A stretch of DNA of 64,000 nt from Mycolicibacterium confluentis (lineage in GTDB: Bacteria; Actinomycetota; Actinomycetes; Mycobacteriales; Mycobacteriaceae): contig NZ_AP022612.1 in the NCBI RefSeq assembly GCF_010729895.1, positions 5,394,001 to 5,458,000 of the forward strand. Reading direction: 5' to 3'. Under the pieces are notes generated by a model. The model was given only the letters and a program-made list of their open reading frames with translations, searched no databases and was not told where the DNA came from. A program made the position numbers and the translations under genes. Positions 42,301-51,750 of this stretch are shown piece after piece. Each line of letters opens with the position of its first letter. Positions within the stretch are counted from its first letter, which is position 1.

Positions 42301-42363
42301 GATACTATTTCGCGAGGTGTCGAACCGCCGTAACGGCGCGCAACTATTGGGGGAGGTGATCGG

Positions 42364-42909
42364 GTGCTGGAGCTTGCCGTCCTCGGTCTACTGCTTGAAT
42401 CCCCCATGCACGGCTATGAACTGCGCAAGCGGCTCACCGGCCTGCTCGGCGCATTCCGCGCGTTCTCCTACGGCTCGCTCTATCCGGCGCTGCGCCGGAT
42501 GCAGACCGACGGCCTCATCGTCGAGGACGCCGCACCCGAAGGCACCCTCAAGGTCCGCCGCGCGCGTCGGGTCTACCAACTGACCGATGCCGGACGCCAG
42601 CGCTTCACCGAGTTGGTGGCCGACACCGGCCCTGCCAATTACACCGACGACGGGTTCGGTGTGCATCTGGCGTTCTTCAACCGCACACCTGCCGAGGCCA
42701 GGATGCGGATCCTCGAAGGCCGCCGCCGTCAGGTGGAGGAACGCCGAGAAGGACTGCGCGAGGCCATCGCGCGGGCCAGCAACTCGTTCGACCGCTACAC
42801 CAAGCAGCTGCACCAGCTGGGCCTGGAGTCCAGTGAGCGCGAGGTGAAGTGGCTCAACGAACTCATTGCCGCCGAACGGGTGGCACAGGGTCACAACGAC
42901 CAGCAGTGA
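42364..42909 (+). CDS. PadR-family transcriptional regulator (Rv0047c equivalent)
   Basis: A 181-residue protein. The winged helix [19 protein letters not shown] and [18 protein letters not shown] is followed by a long C-terminal coiled coil ([20 protein letters not shown]). GTG 42364 is preceded by GGAGGTGATCGG. It lies 52 bp before ino1 and is probably co-transcribed, so it is likely to adjust inositol synthesis. The ligand is unknown. Confidence 0.92.
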   Translation: MLELAVLGLLLESPMHGYELRKRLTGLLGAFRAFSYGSLYPALRRMQTDGLIVEDAAPEGTLKVRRARRVYQLTDAGRQRFTELVADTGPANYTDDGFGVHLAFFNRTPAEARMRILEGRRRQVEERREGLREAIARASNSFDRYTKQLHQLGLESSEREVKWLNELIAAERVAQGHNDQQ

Positions 42910-42961
42910 GCAGCTCACAGCCACCACGAGTACAGAAGTACAGGATGAAGAGGGAGAACCC

Positions 42962-44065
42962 ATGAGTGAGAACAACGCGACTGCGTCGACGGATGTGCGG
43001 GTCGCCATTGTCGGCGTCGGTAACTGCGCGTCCTCGCTCGTGCAGGGCGTGCAGTACTACAAGGACGCGGACGAGAACAACAACGTCCCCGGCCTGATGC
43101 ACGTCAAGCTCGGCCCCTACCACGTGCGCGACGTGAAATTCGTCGCCGCGTTCGACGTCGACGCCAAGAAGGTCGGCTTCGATCTGTCCGAGGCCATCTT
43201 CGCCTCCGAGAACAACACCATCAAGATCGCCGACGTGCCCCCGACCGACGTGCACGTGCTGCGCGGCCCGACCCTGGACGGCATCGGCAAGTACTACGCC
43301 GAGACCATCGAGATCTCCGACGCCGAGGCCGTCGACGTCGTGCAGGCGCTCAAGGACGCCAAGGTCGACGTGCTGGTGTCCTACCTGCCGGTGGGCTCCG
43401 AGGAGGCCGACAAGTTCTACGCCCAGTGCGCGATCGACGCCGGCGTGGCCTTCGTCAACGCCCTTCCCGTCTTCATCGCCTCGGACCCCGTGTGGGCCAA
43501 GAAGTTCGAGGACGCCGGCGTCCCGATCGTCGGTGACGACATCAAGAGCCAGGTCGGCGCGACCATCACCCACCGCGTGATGGCCAAGCTGTTCGAGGAC
43601 CGCGGCGTCACGCTGGACCGCACCTACCAGCTGAACGTCGGCGGCAACATGGACTTCAAGAACATGCTGGAGCGCACCCGTCTCGAGTCCAAGAAGGTCT
43701 CCAAGACCCAGGCCGTCACCTCGAACCTCACCGGTTCGCTGGCCAACAAGATCGAGGACAAGAACGTGCACATCGGCCCGTCGGACCACGTCGCGTGGCT
43801 CGATGACCGCAAGTGGGCGTACGTGCGCCTCGAGGGTCGCGCCTTCGGTGACGTGCCGCTGAACCTGGAGTACAAGCTCGAGGTCTGGGACTCGCCGAAC
43901 TCGGCCGGCATCATCATCGACGCCGTGCGCGCCGCGAAGATCGCCAAGGACCGCGGCATCGGCGGCCCCGTCGAGGCGGCCTCGGCCTACCTCATGAAGA
44001 GCCCGCCGAAGCAGATCGCCGACGACATCGCGCGCGTCGAACTCGAGAAGTTCATCGAGGGCTAG
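42962..44065 (+). CDS. ino1: Inositol-1-phosphate synthase
   Basis: A 367-residue enzyme, the same length as M. tuberculosis Ino1. The NAD-binding loop [34 protein letters not shown], and the core motif [18 protein letters not shown] with KKVSKTQAV hold the active-site lysines. It converts glucose 6-phosphate to myo-inositol 1-phosphate, the entry step to mycothiol and phosphatidylinositol mannosides. AGGGAGAACC precedes the ATG. A very strong hairpin follows the stop. Confidence 0.98.
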   Translation: MSENNATASTDVRVAIVGVGNCASSLVQGVQYYKDADENNNVPGLMHVKLGPYHVRDVKFVAAFDVDAKKVGFDLSEAIFASENNTIKIADVPPTDVHVLRGPTLDGIGKYYAETIEISDAEAVDVVQALKDAKVDVLVSYLPVGSEEADKFYAQCAIDAGVAFVNALPVFIASDPVWAKKFEDAGVPIVGDDIKSQVGATITHRVMAKLFEDRGVTLDRTYQLNVGGNMDFKNMLERTRLESKKVSKTQAVTSNLTGSLANKIEDKNVHIGPSDHVAWLDDRKWAYVRLEGRAFGDVPLNLEYKLEVWDSPNSAGIIIDAVRAAKIAKDRGIGGPVEAASAYLMKSPPKQIADDIARVELEKFIEG

Positions 44066-44071
44066 TTTCCC

Positions 44072-44132
44072 GTTGAGACCGCATTGAGGGCGGCGTGCAC
44101 TCGCACTTTGCCGCCCTCAGTGCGGTCTCAAC
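44072..44132 (+). terminator. Long hairpin terminator after ino1
   Basis: A 23-bp stem with a single mismatch (left arm begins GTTGAGACCGCA, right arm ends TGCGGTCTCAAC) and a 15-nt loop, starting 7 nt after the ino1 stop. The length is unusual for a simple terminator. Confidence 0.8.
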
Positions 44133-44146
44133 GTATATATAGAGGC

Positions 44147-45034
44147 GTGATCTCCGACGAAGAACTCTTGCGCCTCGATGAGTTCGGCCTGCTGCCCGAG
44201 AACGCCGCACAGGCCGGTGTGGCTGACATCCCTGCGGTGCAGCGCATCGACGCCGGGCCCATCAGCGCCCTCAAGTTCGGTGTCTCCGACCCGCGCGTGG
44301 TGTTTTTGCACGGCGGCGGACAGAACGCGCACACCTGGGACACCGTGATCCTCGGCTTGGGCGTGCCCGCATTGGCGATCGACCTGCCAGGCCACGGCCG
44401 CTCCGCCTGGCGGGAGGACGGCGACTACGGCCCGCGCCTGAATGCCGAGACACTGCGGCCTGTGCTGCGTGACCTCGCTCCTGCACCCGATCTCGTCGTC
44501 GGCATGTCGCTGGGCGGGCTCACCGCGCTGCGCCTCGCCGCCACCGAACCCGCCCTGGTGCCTGAGTTGGTGCTGGTCGACGTCACGCCGTCGGCGCCCG
44601 AGCGCCACGAGCAGATGACCAAGGCGCAGATGGGGACCGTCGCGCTGGTGCAGGGCAACCGTACGTTCGGCTCGTTCCAGGACATGCTCGACGTCACCGT
44701 CGCCGCTGCGCCGCACCGCGACCGGAACTCGCTGCGGCGCGGCGTCTTCCACAACTCCAAGCAACTCGACGACGGGTCCTGGACCTGGCGCTACGACTCA
44801 TTCCGCAAGGGCGACGGATTCGCGAACCTGTGGGACGACGTCCCCGCCATCACGATGCCGACGACGCTGGTCCGCGGTGCCAACTCACATTTCGTCAACG
44901 ACGAGGACGCGGCGGCGTTCGCCGAGGGCGCGCCCGGCTTCCAGCGCACCATCGTCGTGGCCGACTCCGGGCACTCCGTGCAGGGCGATCAACCGTTGCG
45001 GCTCATCGAAATTCTGCGGGGCGTCCTCGACTGA
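44147..45034 (+). CDS. Alpha/beta hydrolase/esterase (Rv0045c equivalent)
   Basis: A 295-residue protein. VVFLHGGGQNAHTWDTV is the oxyanion region, VVGMSLGGLTALRLA the nucleophile elbow, and VADSGHSVQGDQP holds the catalytic His. Rv0045c of M. tuberculosis is an esterase of short acyl chains. GTG 44147 lies 7 nt after TATATA (44134-44139), directly behind the ino1 hairpin, so the mRNA is probably leaderless and separately started. Confidence 0.9.
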   Translation: MISDEELLRLDEFGLLPENAAQAGVADIPAVQRIDAGPISALKFGVSDPRVVFLHGGGQNAHTWDTVILGLGVPALAIDLPGHGRSAWREDGDYGPRLNAETLRPVLRDLAPAPDLVVGMSLGGLTALRLAATEPALVPELVLVDVTPSAPERHEQMTKAQMGTVALVQGNRTFGSFQDMLDVTVAAAPHRDRNSLRRGVFHNSKQLDDGSWTWRYDSFRKGDGFANLWDDVPAITMPTTLVRGANSHFVNDEDAAAFAEGAPGFQRTIVVADSGHSVQGDQPLRLIEILRGVLD

Positions 45035-45072
45035 GGGTCCCCCATCGGGGTTCGGATCGCTAACGTGAAGGG

Positions 45073-45879
45073 ATGACCACCCCCATTCGCATCGGCGTCC
45101 AACTGCAGCCACAGCACGCACCGAACTACGGCGACATCCGTGACGCGGTACGACGCTGCGAGGACGCCGGGGTGGACGTCGTGTTCAACTGGGACCACTT
45201 CTTCCCGCTGTACGGCGACCCCGACGGCGCGCACTTTGAGTGCTGGACCATGTTGGGCGCCTGGGCCGAGCAGACCTCCCGCGTCGAGATCGGCGCACTG
45301 GTCACCTGCAACTCCTACCGCAACCCCGAACTCCTGGCCGATATGGCCCGCACGGTCGACCACATCTCCGGCGGACGGCTGATTCTGGGCATCGGCTCGG
45401 GGTGGAAGGAGAAGGACTACGACGAGTACGGCTACGAGTTCGGCACCGCGGGAAGCCGCCTCGACGACCTGGCCGCAGCCCTGCCGCGCATCAAGTCACG
45501 GTTGGCCAAGCTGAACCCCGCCCCCACCCGCGAGATCCCGATCCTGATCGGCGGCCAGGGTGAGAAGAAGACACTGCGCCTGGTCGCCGAGTACGGCGAC
45601 ATCTGGCACGGCTTCACCACGCCGGAGACCTACCCCGGCAAGGCCCGCGTCCTCGACGCACACTGCGCCGACGTGGGGCGTGACCCGTCGGCCATCCAGC
45701 GCTCGGCCGGTGTCGAGAGCCGGTCCGGGGTGAGCACCGGCGAAGGCACGAAAGAACTGCTGGCCAACGCCGAGGCGCTCGTCGGACTGGGGGTGACCCT
45801 GCTGACCGTGGGAAGCAACGGGCCCGACTACGACCTGTCCGCGGCCGAAGCGCTGTGTCGATGGCGGGACGCCGGCTGA
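45073..45879 (+). CDS. LLM-class F420-dependent oxidoreductase (Rv0044c equivalent)
   Basis: A 268-residue luciferase-like TIM barrel. RIGVQLQPQHAPNYGDIRDA, VFNWDHFFPLYGD, VEIGALVTCNSYRNPELLAD and RLILGIGSGWKEKDYDEYGY are typical of F420-binding members in mycobacteria. The substrate is unknown. It starts 38 bp after the hydrolase; a GntR-type gene follows. Confidence 0.92.
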   Translation: MTTPIRIGVQLQPQHAPNYGDIRDAVRRCEDAGVDVVFNWDHFFPLYGDPDGAHFECWTMLGAWAEQTSRVEIGALVTCNSYRNPELLADMARTVDHISGGRLILGIGSGWKEKDYDEYGYEFGTAGSRLDDLAAALPRIKSRLAKLNPAPTREIPILIGGQGEKKTLRLVAEYGDIWHGFTTPETYPGKARVLDAHCADVGRDPSAIQRSAGVESRSGVSTGEGTKELLANAEALVGLGVTLLTVGSNGPDYDLSAAEALCRWRDAG

Positions 45880-45891
45880 GCCCGCGCCGGT

Positions 45892-46551
45892 ATGCCGAAG
45901 AAGTACGGGGTCAAAGAGAAGGACCTGGTGGTCTCCCATGTGGTGACCCTGATCCTCACCGGCAAGCTGCGTTCCGGTGACCGCATCGACCGCAACGAGA
46001 TCGCCGACGAGTTGGGATTGAGCCGAGTTCCCGTCCAGGAGGCCATGGTTCAACTCGAACACGACGGCATCGTGTCCACCCGTTACCACCGCGGCGCGTT
46101 CGTGGAACGTTTCGACGAGTCCACCGTGACCGAACACCACCAGATCTACGGCATCCTCAACGGGATCGCGGCGACCCGCGCCGCCCGTGCCGCCGACCCC
46201 GAGCTTCTGGAGCGCCTCGAGGTGATGCTGCGTCAACTGCGCACGCTGTCCGACCCCATGGCGTTCCAGATGCTGACCTGGGAGTACCGCACCGCGATCA
46301 ACGACGCCTACGCCGGCCCCCGATTGCAGGCGCTGATCCGGTCGTCGTACTCGTTTGTGCCCCGCATGCTGTGGAGCGCCTACGGCGAGGTGCGCGACGA
46401 CGTTCTGGCCTTCTACGAGGCCGAAACCGAGGCGATCCGCGCCGGCGACGCGGATGCGGTCCGGATCATCAACGAGCAGAGCGCCCGACGCCTGGCCGAG
46501 ATCATGGTCACCGAACTGCGCCGCCGCGGCGTCTTCGGAAATTTGCGCTAG
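45892..46551 (+). CDS. GntR-family regulator, FadR type (Rv0043c equivalent)
   Basis: A 219-residue protein. The winged helix (SGDRIDRNEIADELGLSRVP, VQEAMVQLEHDGIVSTR) is followed by an FCD-type all-helical effector domain (about 85-215). It is 12 bp behind the F420-type gene and probably in the same transcript. It precedes the amino-acid ABC transporter genes, which may be its target. Confidence 0.92.
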   Translation: MPKKYGVKEKDLVVSHVVTLILTGKLRSGDRIDRNEIADELGLSRVPVQEAMVQLEHDGIVSTRYHRGAFVERFDESTVTEHHQIYGILNGIAATRAARAADPELLERLEVMLRQLRTLSDPMAFQMLTWEYRTAINDAYAGPRLQALIRSSYSFVPRMLWSAYGEVRDDVLAFYEAETEAIRAGDADAVRIINEQSARRLAEIMVTELRRRGVFGNLR

Positions 46552-46602
46552 CACTGAGCACAAGCGATGACGAGGCACCCTGGGTGCCGCTACGTTCGAC
46601 CA

Positions 46603-48384
46603 ATGAGATTCTCCGCTCGCCGACTTCTCACGTTCGTCACGGCGGCACTACTCGCATTGGGGTTGATGCTGGCACCGCCCGCATCGGCCGACCAGTGCGC
46701 GCCGCCCGGCATCGACAGCGCGAGTGCACTGCCCACCAATCTCGCGGCCGCCGCGAAGGGGCCCGACGAGGACAAATACACCACCGCCTCAGTGGTGCCC
46801 CTGGAGTCCATCGACATCTCCAGGCTGGGGCTGAGCCGACCCGGCACGCTGACCGTCGGCACGCTGTCGGACGCGCCGCCGAGCATCTGCATCGACTCCA
46901 CGGGACAGTTCACCGGATTCGACAACGAACTGCTGCGCGCGATCGCCGACAAGCTCAGGTTGAAGGTCGAGTTCGTCGGCACCGACTTCTCGGGCCTGCT
47001 CGCGCAGGTCGCGTCCCGGCGATTCGACGTCGGCTCGTCGTCGATCACCACGACCGACGCCCGTCGTGAAACGGTCGGATTCACGAATGGCTATGACTTC
47101 GGCTACTTTTCGCTGGTCGTGCCCAGCGGTTCGCCGATCAGAAGTTTCTCGGAGTTGAAACCGGGCCTGCGGATCGGCGTCGTGCAGGGCACGGTGCAGG
47201 AGGCCTACCTCGTCGACACCCTGGGATTGGACCCGGTGAAGTTCCCGGACTACAACACCGTCTACGGCAGCCTCAAGACCCGGCAGATCGACGCGTGGGT
47301 GGCGCCGTCGCAGCAGGCGGTCGGCACGGTCCAGGCCGGTGATCCCGCCGAGATCGTCGAAAACACGTTCAGCCTGGACAATTTCGTCGCCTACGCCGTC
47401 GCCAAGGAGAACCGGCCACTGATCGACGCGCTGAACTCGGGCCTCGACGCGGTCATCGCCGACGGAACCTGGTCCCGGCTGTACTCGGACTGGGTCCCGC
47501 GAGCACTGCCCCCGGGCTGGAAGCCGGGCTCCAAGGCCGCTCCAGTTCCACAGCTCCCGGACTTCGCCGCGATCGCGGCCGGCAAGGAGCCGCCCACACC
47601 CGGTGAATCGGCGGCGCCCAAATCCACGCTGGCCCAACTGGGCACGGCCTTCTTCAGTTGGGACCTGTACCGACAGGCCATCCCCGACCTGTTCAAGACC
47701 GGGCTGCCCAACACTCTGATCCTCACGGTGTGCGCCGGCGTGATCGGACTGGTGTTGGGTATGGGCCTGGCGGTGGCCGGCATCTCGCGATCGCGGCTGC
47801 TCCGTTGGCCGGCAAGGGTTTACACCGACGTGTTCCGCGGACTGCCCGAGGTGGTGATCATCCTGCTGATCGGCCTGGGCTTCGGGCCGATCGTCGGCGG
47901 CCTCACCGGCAACAACCCCTATCCGCTGGGCATTGCGGCTTTGGGCCTGATGGCCGCGGCCTACATCGGCGAGATCCTGCGGTCCGGCATCCAGAGCGTG
48001 GAGGCCGGGCAGATGGAGGCCTCCCGTGCGCTGGGGTTCAGCTACACGTCGTCCATGCGCCTCGTGGTGGTGCCGCAGGGTGTGCGCCGGGTGCTGCCCG
48101 CCCTGGTCAACCAGTTCATCTCGCTGCTCAAAGCCTCGTCGCTGGTGTACTTCCTCGGGCTGATCGCCAGCCAGCGGGAGCTGTTCCAGGTGGGCCGAGA
48201 CCTCAACGCGCAGACCGGAAACCTGTCCCCCCTGGTGGCCGCGGGCCTGTTCTACCTGGCCCTGACCATCCCGTTGACCCATCTGGTGAACTGGATCGAT
48301 GCCCGCCTCCGGCGCGGACGCACCACCTCTGCCGAGGACCCCCTGGCGCCGACCAGCGGAGCCGCACACCAGGAGATGATCTGA
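46603..48384 (+). CDS. Amino-acid ABC transporter, binding protein-permease fusion
   Basis: A 593-residue protein. The Sec signal peptide ends at PPASA. The substrate-binding domain (about 70-310) has TLTVGTLSDAPPSICIDSTG, GFDNELLRAIADKL and SSSITTTDARRETVGFTNGY, as in polar amino-acid receptors. The HisM-type permease (about 360-575) has TGLPNTLILTVCAG, the EAA-loop region EAGQMEASRALGF and ALVNQFISLLKASSLVY. Fusing receptor to permease is known in Gram-positive Gln/Glu importers. The ATPase start overlaps the stop (TGATG). Confidence 0.93.
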   Translation: MRFSARRLLTFVTAALLALGLMLAPPASADQCAPPGIDSASALPTNLAAAAKGPDEDKYTTASVVPLESIDISRLGLSRPGTLTVGTLSDAPPSICIDSTGQFTGFDNELLRAIADKLRLKVEFVGTDFSGLLAQVASRRFDVGSSSITTTDARRETVGFTNGYDFGYFSLVVPSGSPIRSFSELKPGLRIGVVQGTVQEAYLVDTLGLDPVKFPDYNTVYGSLKTRQIDAWVAPSQQAVGTVQAGDPAEIVENTFSLDNFVAYAVAKENRPLIDALNSGLDAVIADGTWSRLYSDWVPRALPPGWKPGSKAAPVPQLPDFAAIAAGKEPPTPGESAAPKSTLAQLGTAFFSWDLYRQAIPDLFKTGLPNTLILTVCAGVIGLVLGMGLAVAGISRSRLLRWPARVYTDVFRGLPEVVIILLIGLGFGPIVGGLTGNNPYPLGIAALGLMAAAYIGEILRSGIQSVEAGQMEASRALGFSYTSSMRLVVVPQGVRRVLPALVNQFISLLKASSLVYFLGLIASQRELFQVGRDLNAQTGNLSPLVAAGLFYLALTIPLTHLVNWIDARLRRGRTTSAEDPLAPTSGAAHQEMI

Positions 48385-49118
48385 TGGCATTCGAACCAGT
48401 CTCCCTGGCCGCCAACGACATCCACCTCGCCTTCGGTCCGAACAAGGTGCTCAAGGGGGTGGACATCGACGTGCCCGCCGGCACCACGGCCGCCGTGATC
48501 GGGCCGTCCGGGTCCGGAAAGTCCACGCTGCTGCGGACTTTGAACCGGCTGTACGAACCCGACAAGGGCGACATCCTGCTCGATGGCCGGTCGGTGCTAC
48601 AGGACAACCCGGATCAGCTGCGACAGCGGATCGGCATGGTGTTCCAGCAGTTCAACCTGTTCCCGCACCGCAGCGTGCTCGACAACGTCAGCCTGGCGCC
48701 ACGCAAGCTCAAGGGGCTGTCCAAGGAGGCGGCGACCGAATTGGCCCTGCAGCAGTTGGAACGGGTGGGCCTGCGCCACAAGGCCGATGTCCGCCCCGGC
48801 ACACTGTCCGGTGGCCAGCAGCAACGGGTGGCGATCGCACGGGCGCTGGCGATGTCGCCGCAGGTGATGTTCTTCGACGAGGCCACCTCGGCGCTGGATC
48901 CCGAACTGGTCAAGGGCATCCTTACGCTGATCGCCGAGTTGGGTGCCGACGGCATGACCATCGTGATGGTGACCCATGAGATGGGCTTCGCCCGGTCAGC
49001 GGCCGACGCGGTGGTGTTCATGGATCACGGCCAAGTGGTCGAGTCCGGACCGCCCGAGCGGATCTTCGATGCCGCCGAGACCGACCGGTTGCAGCGCTTC
49101 CTGTCCCAGGTGCTCTGA
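48384..49118 (+). CDS. Amino-acid ABC transporter ATP-binding protein (GlnQ-like)
   Basis: A 244-residue ATPase: Walker A IGPSGSGKSTLLRTLNRL, Q-loop MVFQQFNLFPH, signature LSGGQQQRVAIARAL, Walker B VMFFDEATSALDPE and H-loop VTHEMGFARS. It matches the polar amino-acid (PAAT) type. It is coupled to the receptor-permease fusion. The block is an insertion relative to the Rv0043c-Rv0042c order of M. tuberculosis. Confidence 0.95.
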   Translation: MAFEPVSLAANDIHLAFGPNKVLKGVDIDVPAGTTAAVIGPSGSGKSTLLRTLNRLYEPDKGDILLDGRSVLQDNPDQLRQRIGMVFQQFNLFPHRSVLDNVSLAPRKLKGLSKEAATELALQQLERVGLRHKADVRPGTLSGGQQQRVAIARALAMSPQVMFFDEATSALDPELVKGILTLIAELGADGMTIVMVTHEMGFARSAADAVVFMDHGQVVESGPPERIFDAAETDRLQRFLSQVL

Positions 49119-49174
49119 CCAGCGCGCTTCTGAATTGACGTGGACCAACTCGTGACAGGCACAGACAGGTTAGA

Positions 49175-49191
49175 CTGCCAAACTATGGCAG
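49175..49191. promoter_or_regulatory. Palindrome over the MarR start codon
   Basis: CTGCCA-AACTA-TGGCAG covers the ATG of the MarR gene at 49185, with TAGACT (-10-like, 49171-49176) at its left edge. A MarR dimer bound here would block its own leaderless transcript. Confidence 0.5.
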
Positions 49192-49661
49192 AAAGCGAAG
49201 CCACCGTTCCTGAGGTGACCGAGCTTGCGGAGGGTCTGCACCGTACGCTGGCAAAACTGTTCGGCATCCTGCGGCGGGGGGATGCCCACCGTGAGGCGGC
49301 CGACGAACTGACCCTCGCGCAACTCTCGATCCTGGTCACCCTGCTCAATCAGGGACCGATCAGGATGACGGAACTGGCCGCCCACGAGCGCGTGCGCACG
49401 CCCACGACCACGGTGGCGATCCGTCGCCTCGAGAAGCTGGGCCTGGTCAAACGGAGCAAGGATCCGTCGGACCTGCGTGCGGTGCTGGTCGAGATCACTC
49501 CCGAGGGCCGCGCCCAACACGTCGAGGCACTCGCGCATCGGCACGCCGCCCTCGCCACGATGCTCCGCGAACTCAGCCCCGAGGATCTGACGGTGCTCGA
49601 GGCCGCCCTTGGGCCGCTGTCGCGCCTGGCCGGTGAGCCGGCGCCCACCCCAGCAAACTGA
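49185..49661 (+). CDS. MarR-family regulator (Rv0042c equivalent)
   Basis: A 158-residue winged-helix protein: LTLAQLSILVTLLNQGPIRM, recognition helix TPTTTVAIRRLEKLGLVKRS and wing DPSDLRAVLVEITPEG. ATG 49185 has TAGACT 8 nt upstream, so the mRNA is probably leaderless. Its stop codon and that of the convergent ggh gene form one TGATCA, with no spacer. Confidence 0.93.
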   Translation: MAESEATVPEVTELAEGLHRTLAKLFGILRRGDAHREAADELTLAQLSILVTLLNQGPIRMTELAAHERVRTPTTTVAIRRLEKLGLVKRSKDPSDLRAVLVEITPEGRAQHVEALAHRHAALATMLRELSPEDLTVLEAALGPLSRLAGEPAPTPAN

Positions 49662-51002
49662 TCAGCCCAGCCAGTCCAACACCGCGGCCGCGGTCCACGA
49701 CTGCTGCATGCTGCCCAGTGGCTCGCCGGTGAAGGGCTCGTAGTACTCGGCGAACGTGCCATCGCTGGCCTGCCGCAGGCCTTCTCGGCGCAGCATCGAT
49801 GAGCGCTCGGCCCATCCGCGGCGCGCGAAGCACCACGAGAACAACCACGTGACGACCGGCCACACCGGGCCGCGCCAGTACTCCCGCGGCCGGAAGTCGC
49901 GCGACACCGGAGACGTCGACGGGATCAGGGAGTACTTCAGATCCGGATGGCCGCTGAACCGCGGACCCTCCATCAACCGCAGCAGCGCGCGCTCCTTGTC
50001 GTGCGGCAGCCCCCCGCACAGCAGCGGCGCGAACTGCGCCACCGTCTCGGTCGCGACAAAGCGCTCCGTGCGCAGGTCGTAATCCCTTGCCGCACCCGTT
50101 CTCTCGTCGGTGGTCTCGACGACACCGGCACGGAAGCGGTCGGCCCAGCCGTACAGTTCGCGGACATCGGCGAGCGGGCGCTTGTGCTCCTCACCGATCT
50201 CGGCCAGCACCGAGCAGGCCACCGAGAAGATGGCCGACACGAATACGTCCTCGACCGCGAAACTCATGACCTTGGGCAGGAGTTCGTCGTCGTACCTCGC
50301 GGCCTTCATCTCCTCCAGCAGCCACAGATAGCGGTCGTACTCGTTGTCCGACGGTCGCTGGCTGGCGTCGGTGACGATGTTGTTGTCCTCGCGCTGATAC
50401 TCCGGCACAGCTCCGGGAATCACGTTGGCGTAGGCGGCATCCCACCGTGGTGAGTTGTCCATGCCGGACTCCCACCCGTGGTACAGCGTGATCCGGCCCC
50501 GCGAACCCTGGTCGCGCTGCTCGGCGAGCCAGCGGTGCCAGCGCACCAGGTCATCCCAACGGCGATCCAGGAACGCCTCGGCGACCGCGCGGGTGGACCG
50601 GCCCCGCCGGCGAGCATGGTCGAGGATGCGCTGCACCGCGATCGCGTGCACGGGCGGCTGCGTGATTCCGGACGTGTGGCGGTTGCGCGGGGCGGTCGCC
50701 GCGAGCGCCGAACACGCCCACCGCGCGGGTCCGGGAAAGTAGCCGTCGACGCCATTGGCGAACACGATGTGCGGGATCATGCCGTTGGTCCACTGCGCTG
50801 AGAGCAGCGTGTCGAGTTCGACGACCGCGCGCTCAACACTGAGCGGCGCCAACCCCACCGCGACGAATGCCGCGTCCCAACTCCACATGTGCGGGTACAG
50901 CAGCGGCGCCGCCGTCGTCATGGTGCCCAGATCATTGCCCCGCAGCAGGTAAGCGGCGCGCGCCGAGAGCTGGGTCGGGGTGAAACTGGGATCCGGGGCC
51001 AC
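49662..51002 (-). CDS. ggh: Glucosylglycerate hydrolase (GH63)
   Basis: A 446-residue (alpha/alpha)6-barrel glycosidase, equal in length to the enzyme known from M. hassiacum. The expected catalytic pair falls at the right positions: Asp182 in WESGMDNSPRWD and Glu419 in GTFAEYYEP. MWSWDAAFVAVG and YWRGPVWPVVTWL shape the substrate pocket. It cleaves glucosylglycerate, which mycobacteria store in nitrogen shortage, to glucose and glycerate. It has no signal peptide. It is typical of fast growers and absent from M. tuberculosis. Confidence 0.92.
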   Translation of the reverse strand: MAPDPSFTPTQLSARAAYLLRGNDLGTMTTAAPLLYPHMWSWDAAFVAVGLAPLSVERAVVELDTLLSAQWTNGMIPHIVFANGVDGYFPGPARWACSALAATAPRNRHTSGITQPPVHAIAVQRILDHARRRGRSTRAVAEAFLDRRWDDLVRWHRWLAEQRDQGSRGRITLYHGWESGMDNSPRWDAAYANVIPGAVPEYQREDNNIVTDASQRPSDNEYDRYLWLLEEMKAARYDDELLPKVMSFAVEDVFVSAIFSVACSVLAEIGEEHKRPLADVRELYGWADRFRAGVVETTDERTGAARDYDLRTERFVATETVAQFAPLLCGGLPHDKERALLRLMEGPRFSGHPDLKYSLIPSTSPVSRDFRPREYWRGPVWPVVTWLFSWCFARRGWAERSSMLRREGLRQASDGTFAEYYEPFTGEPLGSMQQSWTAAAVLDWLG

Positions 51003-51073
51003 GCTCTCATTGTGCTTCGGCGCGCTGCCGACCGCGCGCCGAGGGCACCGACGCCACGATTAGGCTGGCCGCT

Positions 51074-51742
51074 ATGCCGACAGCTCTGATCACGGGTGCC
51101 TCGCGCGGACTGGGGGCTGCCATCGCCACCGCGCTGGAACCGACCCACACGTTGCTGCTGGCCGGGCGTCCGTCGGCCGAACTGGACGCCGTCGCCGAAC
51201 GCCTCGGCGCACCGACGTGGCCGTTGGAGCTCACCGATCCGGCCAGCATCGAGGCCAGCACCGAGGTGCTCGCCGAACTCGACGTGCTCGTGCACTGTGC
51301 CGGGGTGGCCTTTCCGGGCCGGGTCGGCGAGAGCTCGGCCGAGGAGTGGCGCGCGACGTTCGAGGTCAACGTCGTCGGGGCCGTGGCGCTGACACTGGCC
51401 CTGTTGCCGGCCCTGCGCGCGGCACGCGGCCATGTCGTGTTCATCAACTCCGGGGCCGGGCGCAACCCCTCCCCCGGTCTGGCGTCATATGCGGCGAGCA
51501 AGTTCGCGCTGCGGGCCTTCGCCGACTCGCTGCGCGTCGACGAACCCGCGCTGCGCGTCACGACCGTCTACCCCGGCCGCATCGACACCGACATGCAGCG
51601 CGATCTGGTGGCCTACGAGGGCGGCGAGTATGACCCCGCGCGGTTCCTGTCACCCGAGACCGTCGCGCAGGTGGTGGCCAATGTGATCGCCACGCCCCCC
51701 GACGCCGACGTGCACGAGGTGGTCGTCAGACCCCGCGGGTGA
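51074..51742 (+). CDS. Short-chain dehydrogenase/reductase
   Basis: A 222-residue SDR, shorter than usual: cofactor loop LITGASRGLGAAI, VLVHCAGVAFPG, active site NSGAG with YAASK, and YPGRIDTDMQ. AGRPS after beta-2 suggests NADP(H). TAGGCT stands 7 nt before the ATG, so it is probably leaderless. It is divergent from ggh and convergent with leuS. The substrate is unknown. Confidence 0.92.
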   Translation: MPTALITGASRGLGAAIATALEPTHTLLLAGRPSAELDAVAERLGAPTWPLELTDPASIEASTEVLAELDVLVHCAGVAFPGRVGESSAEEWRATFEVNVVGAVALTLALLPALRAARGHVVFINSGAGRNPSPGLASYAASKFALRAFADSLRVDEPALRVTTVYPGRIDTDMQRDLVAYEGGEYDPARFLSPETVAQVVANVIATPPDADVHEVVVRPRG

Positions 51743-51750
51743 CCGCGGGC

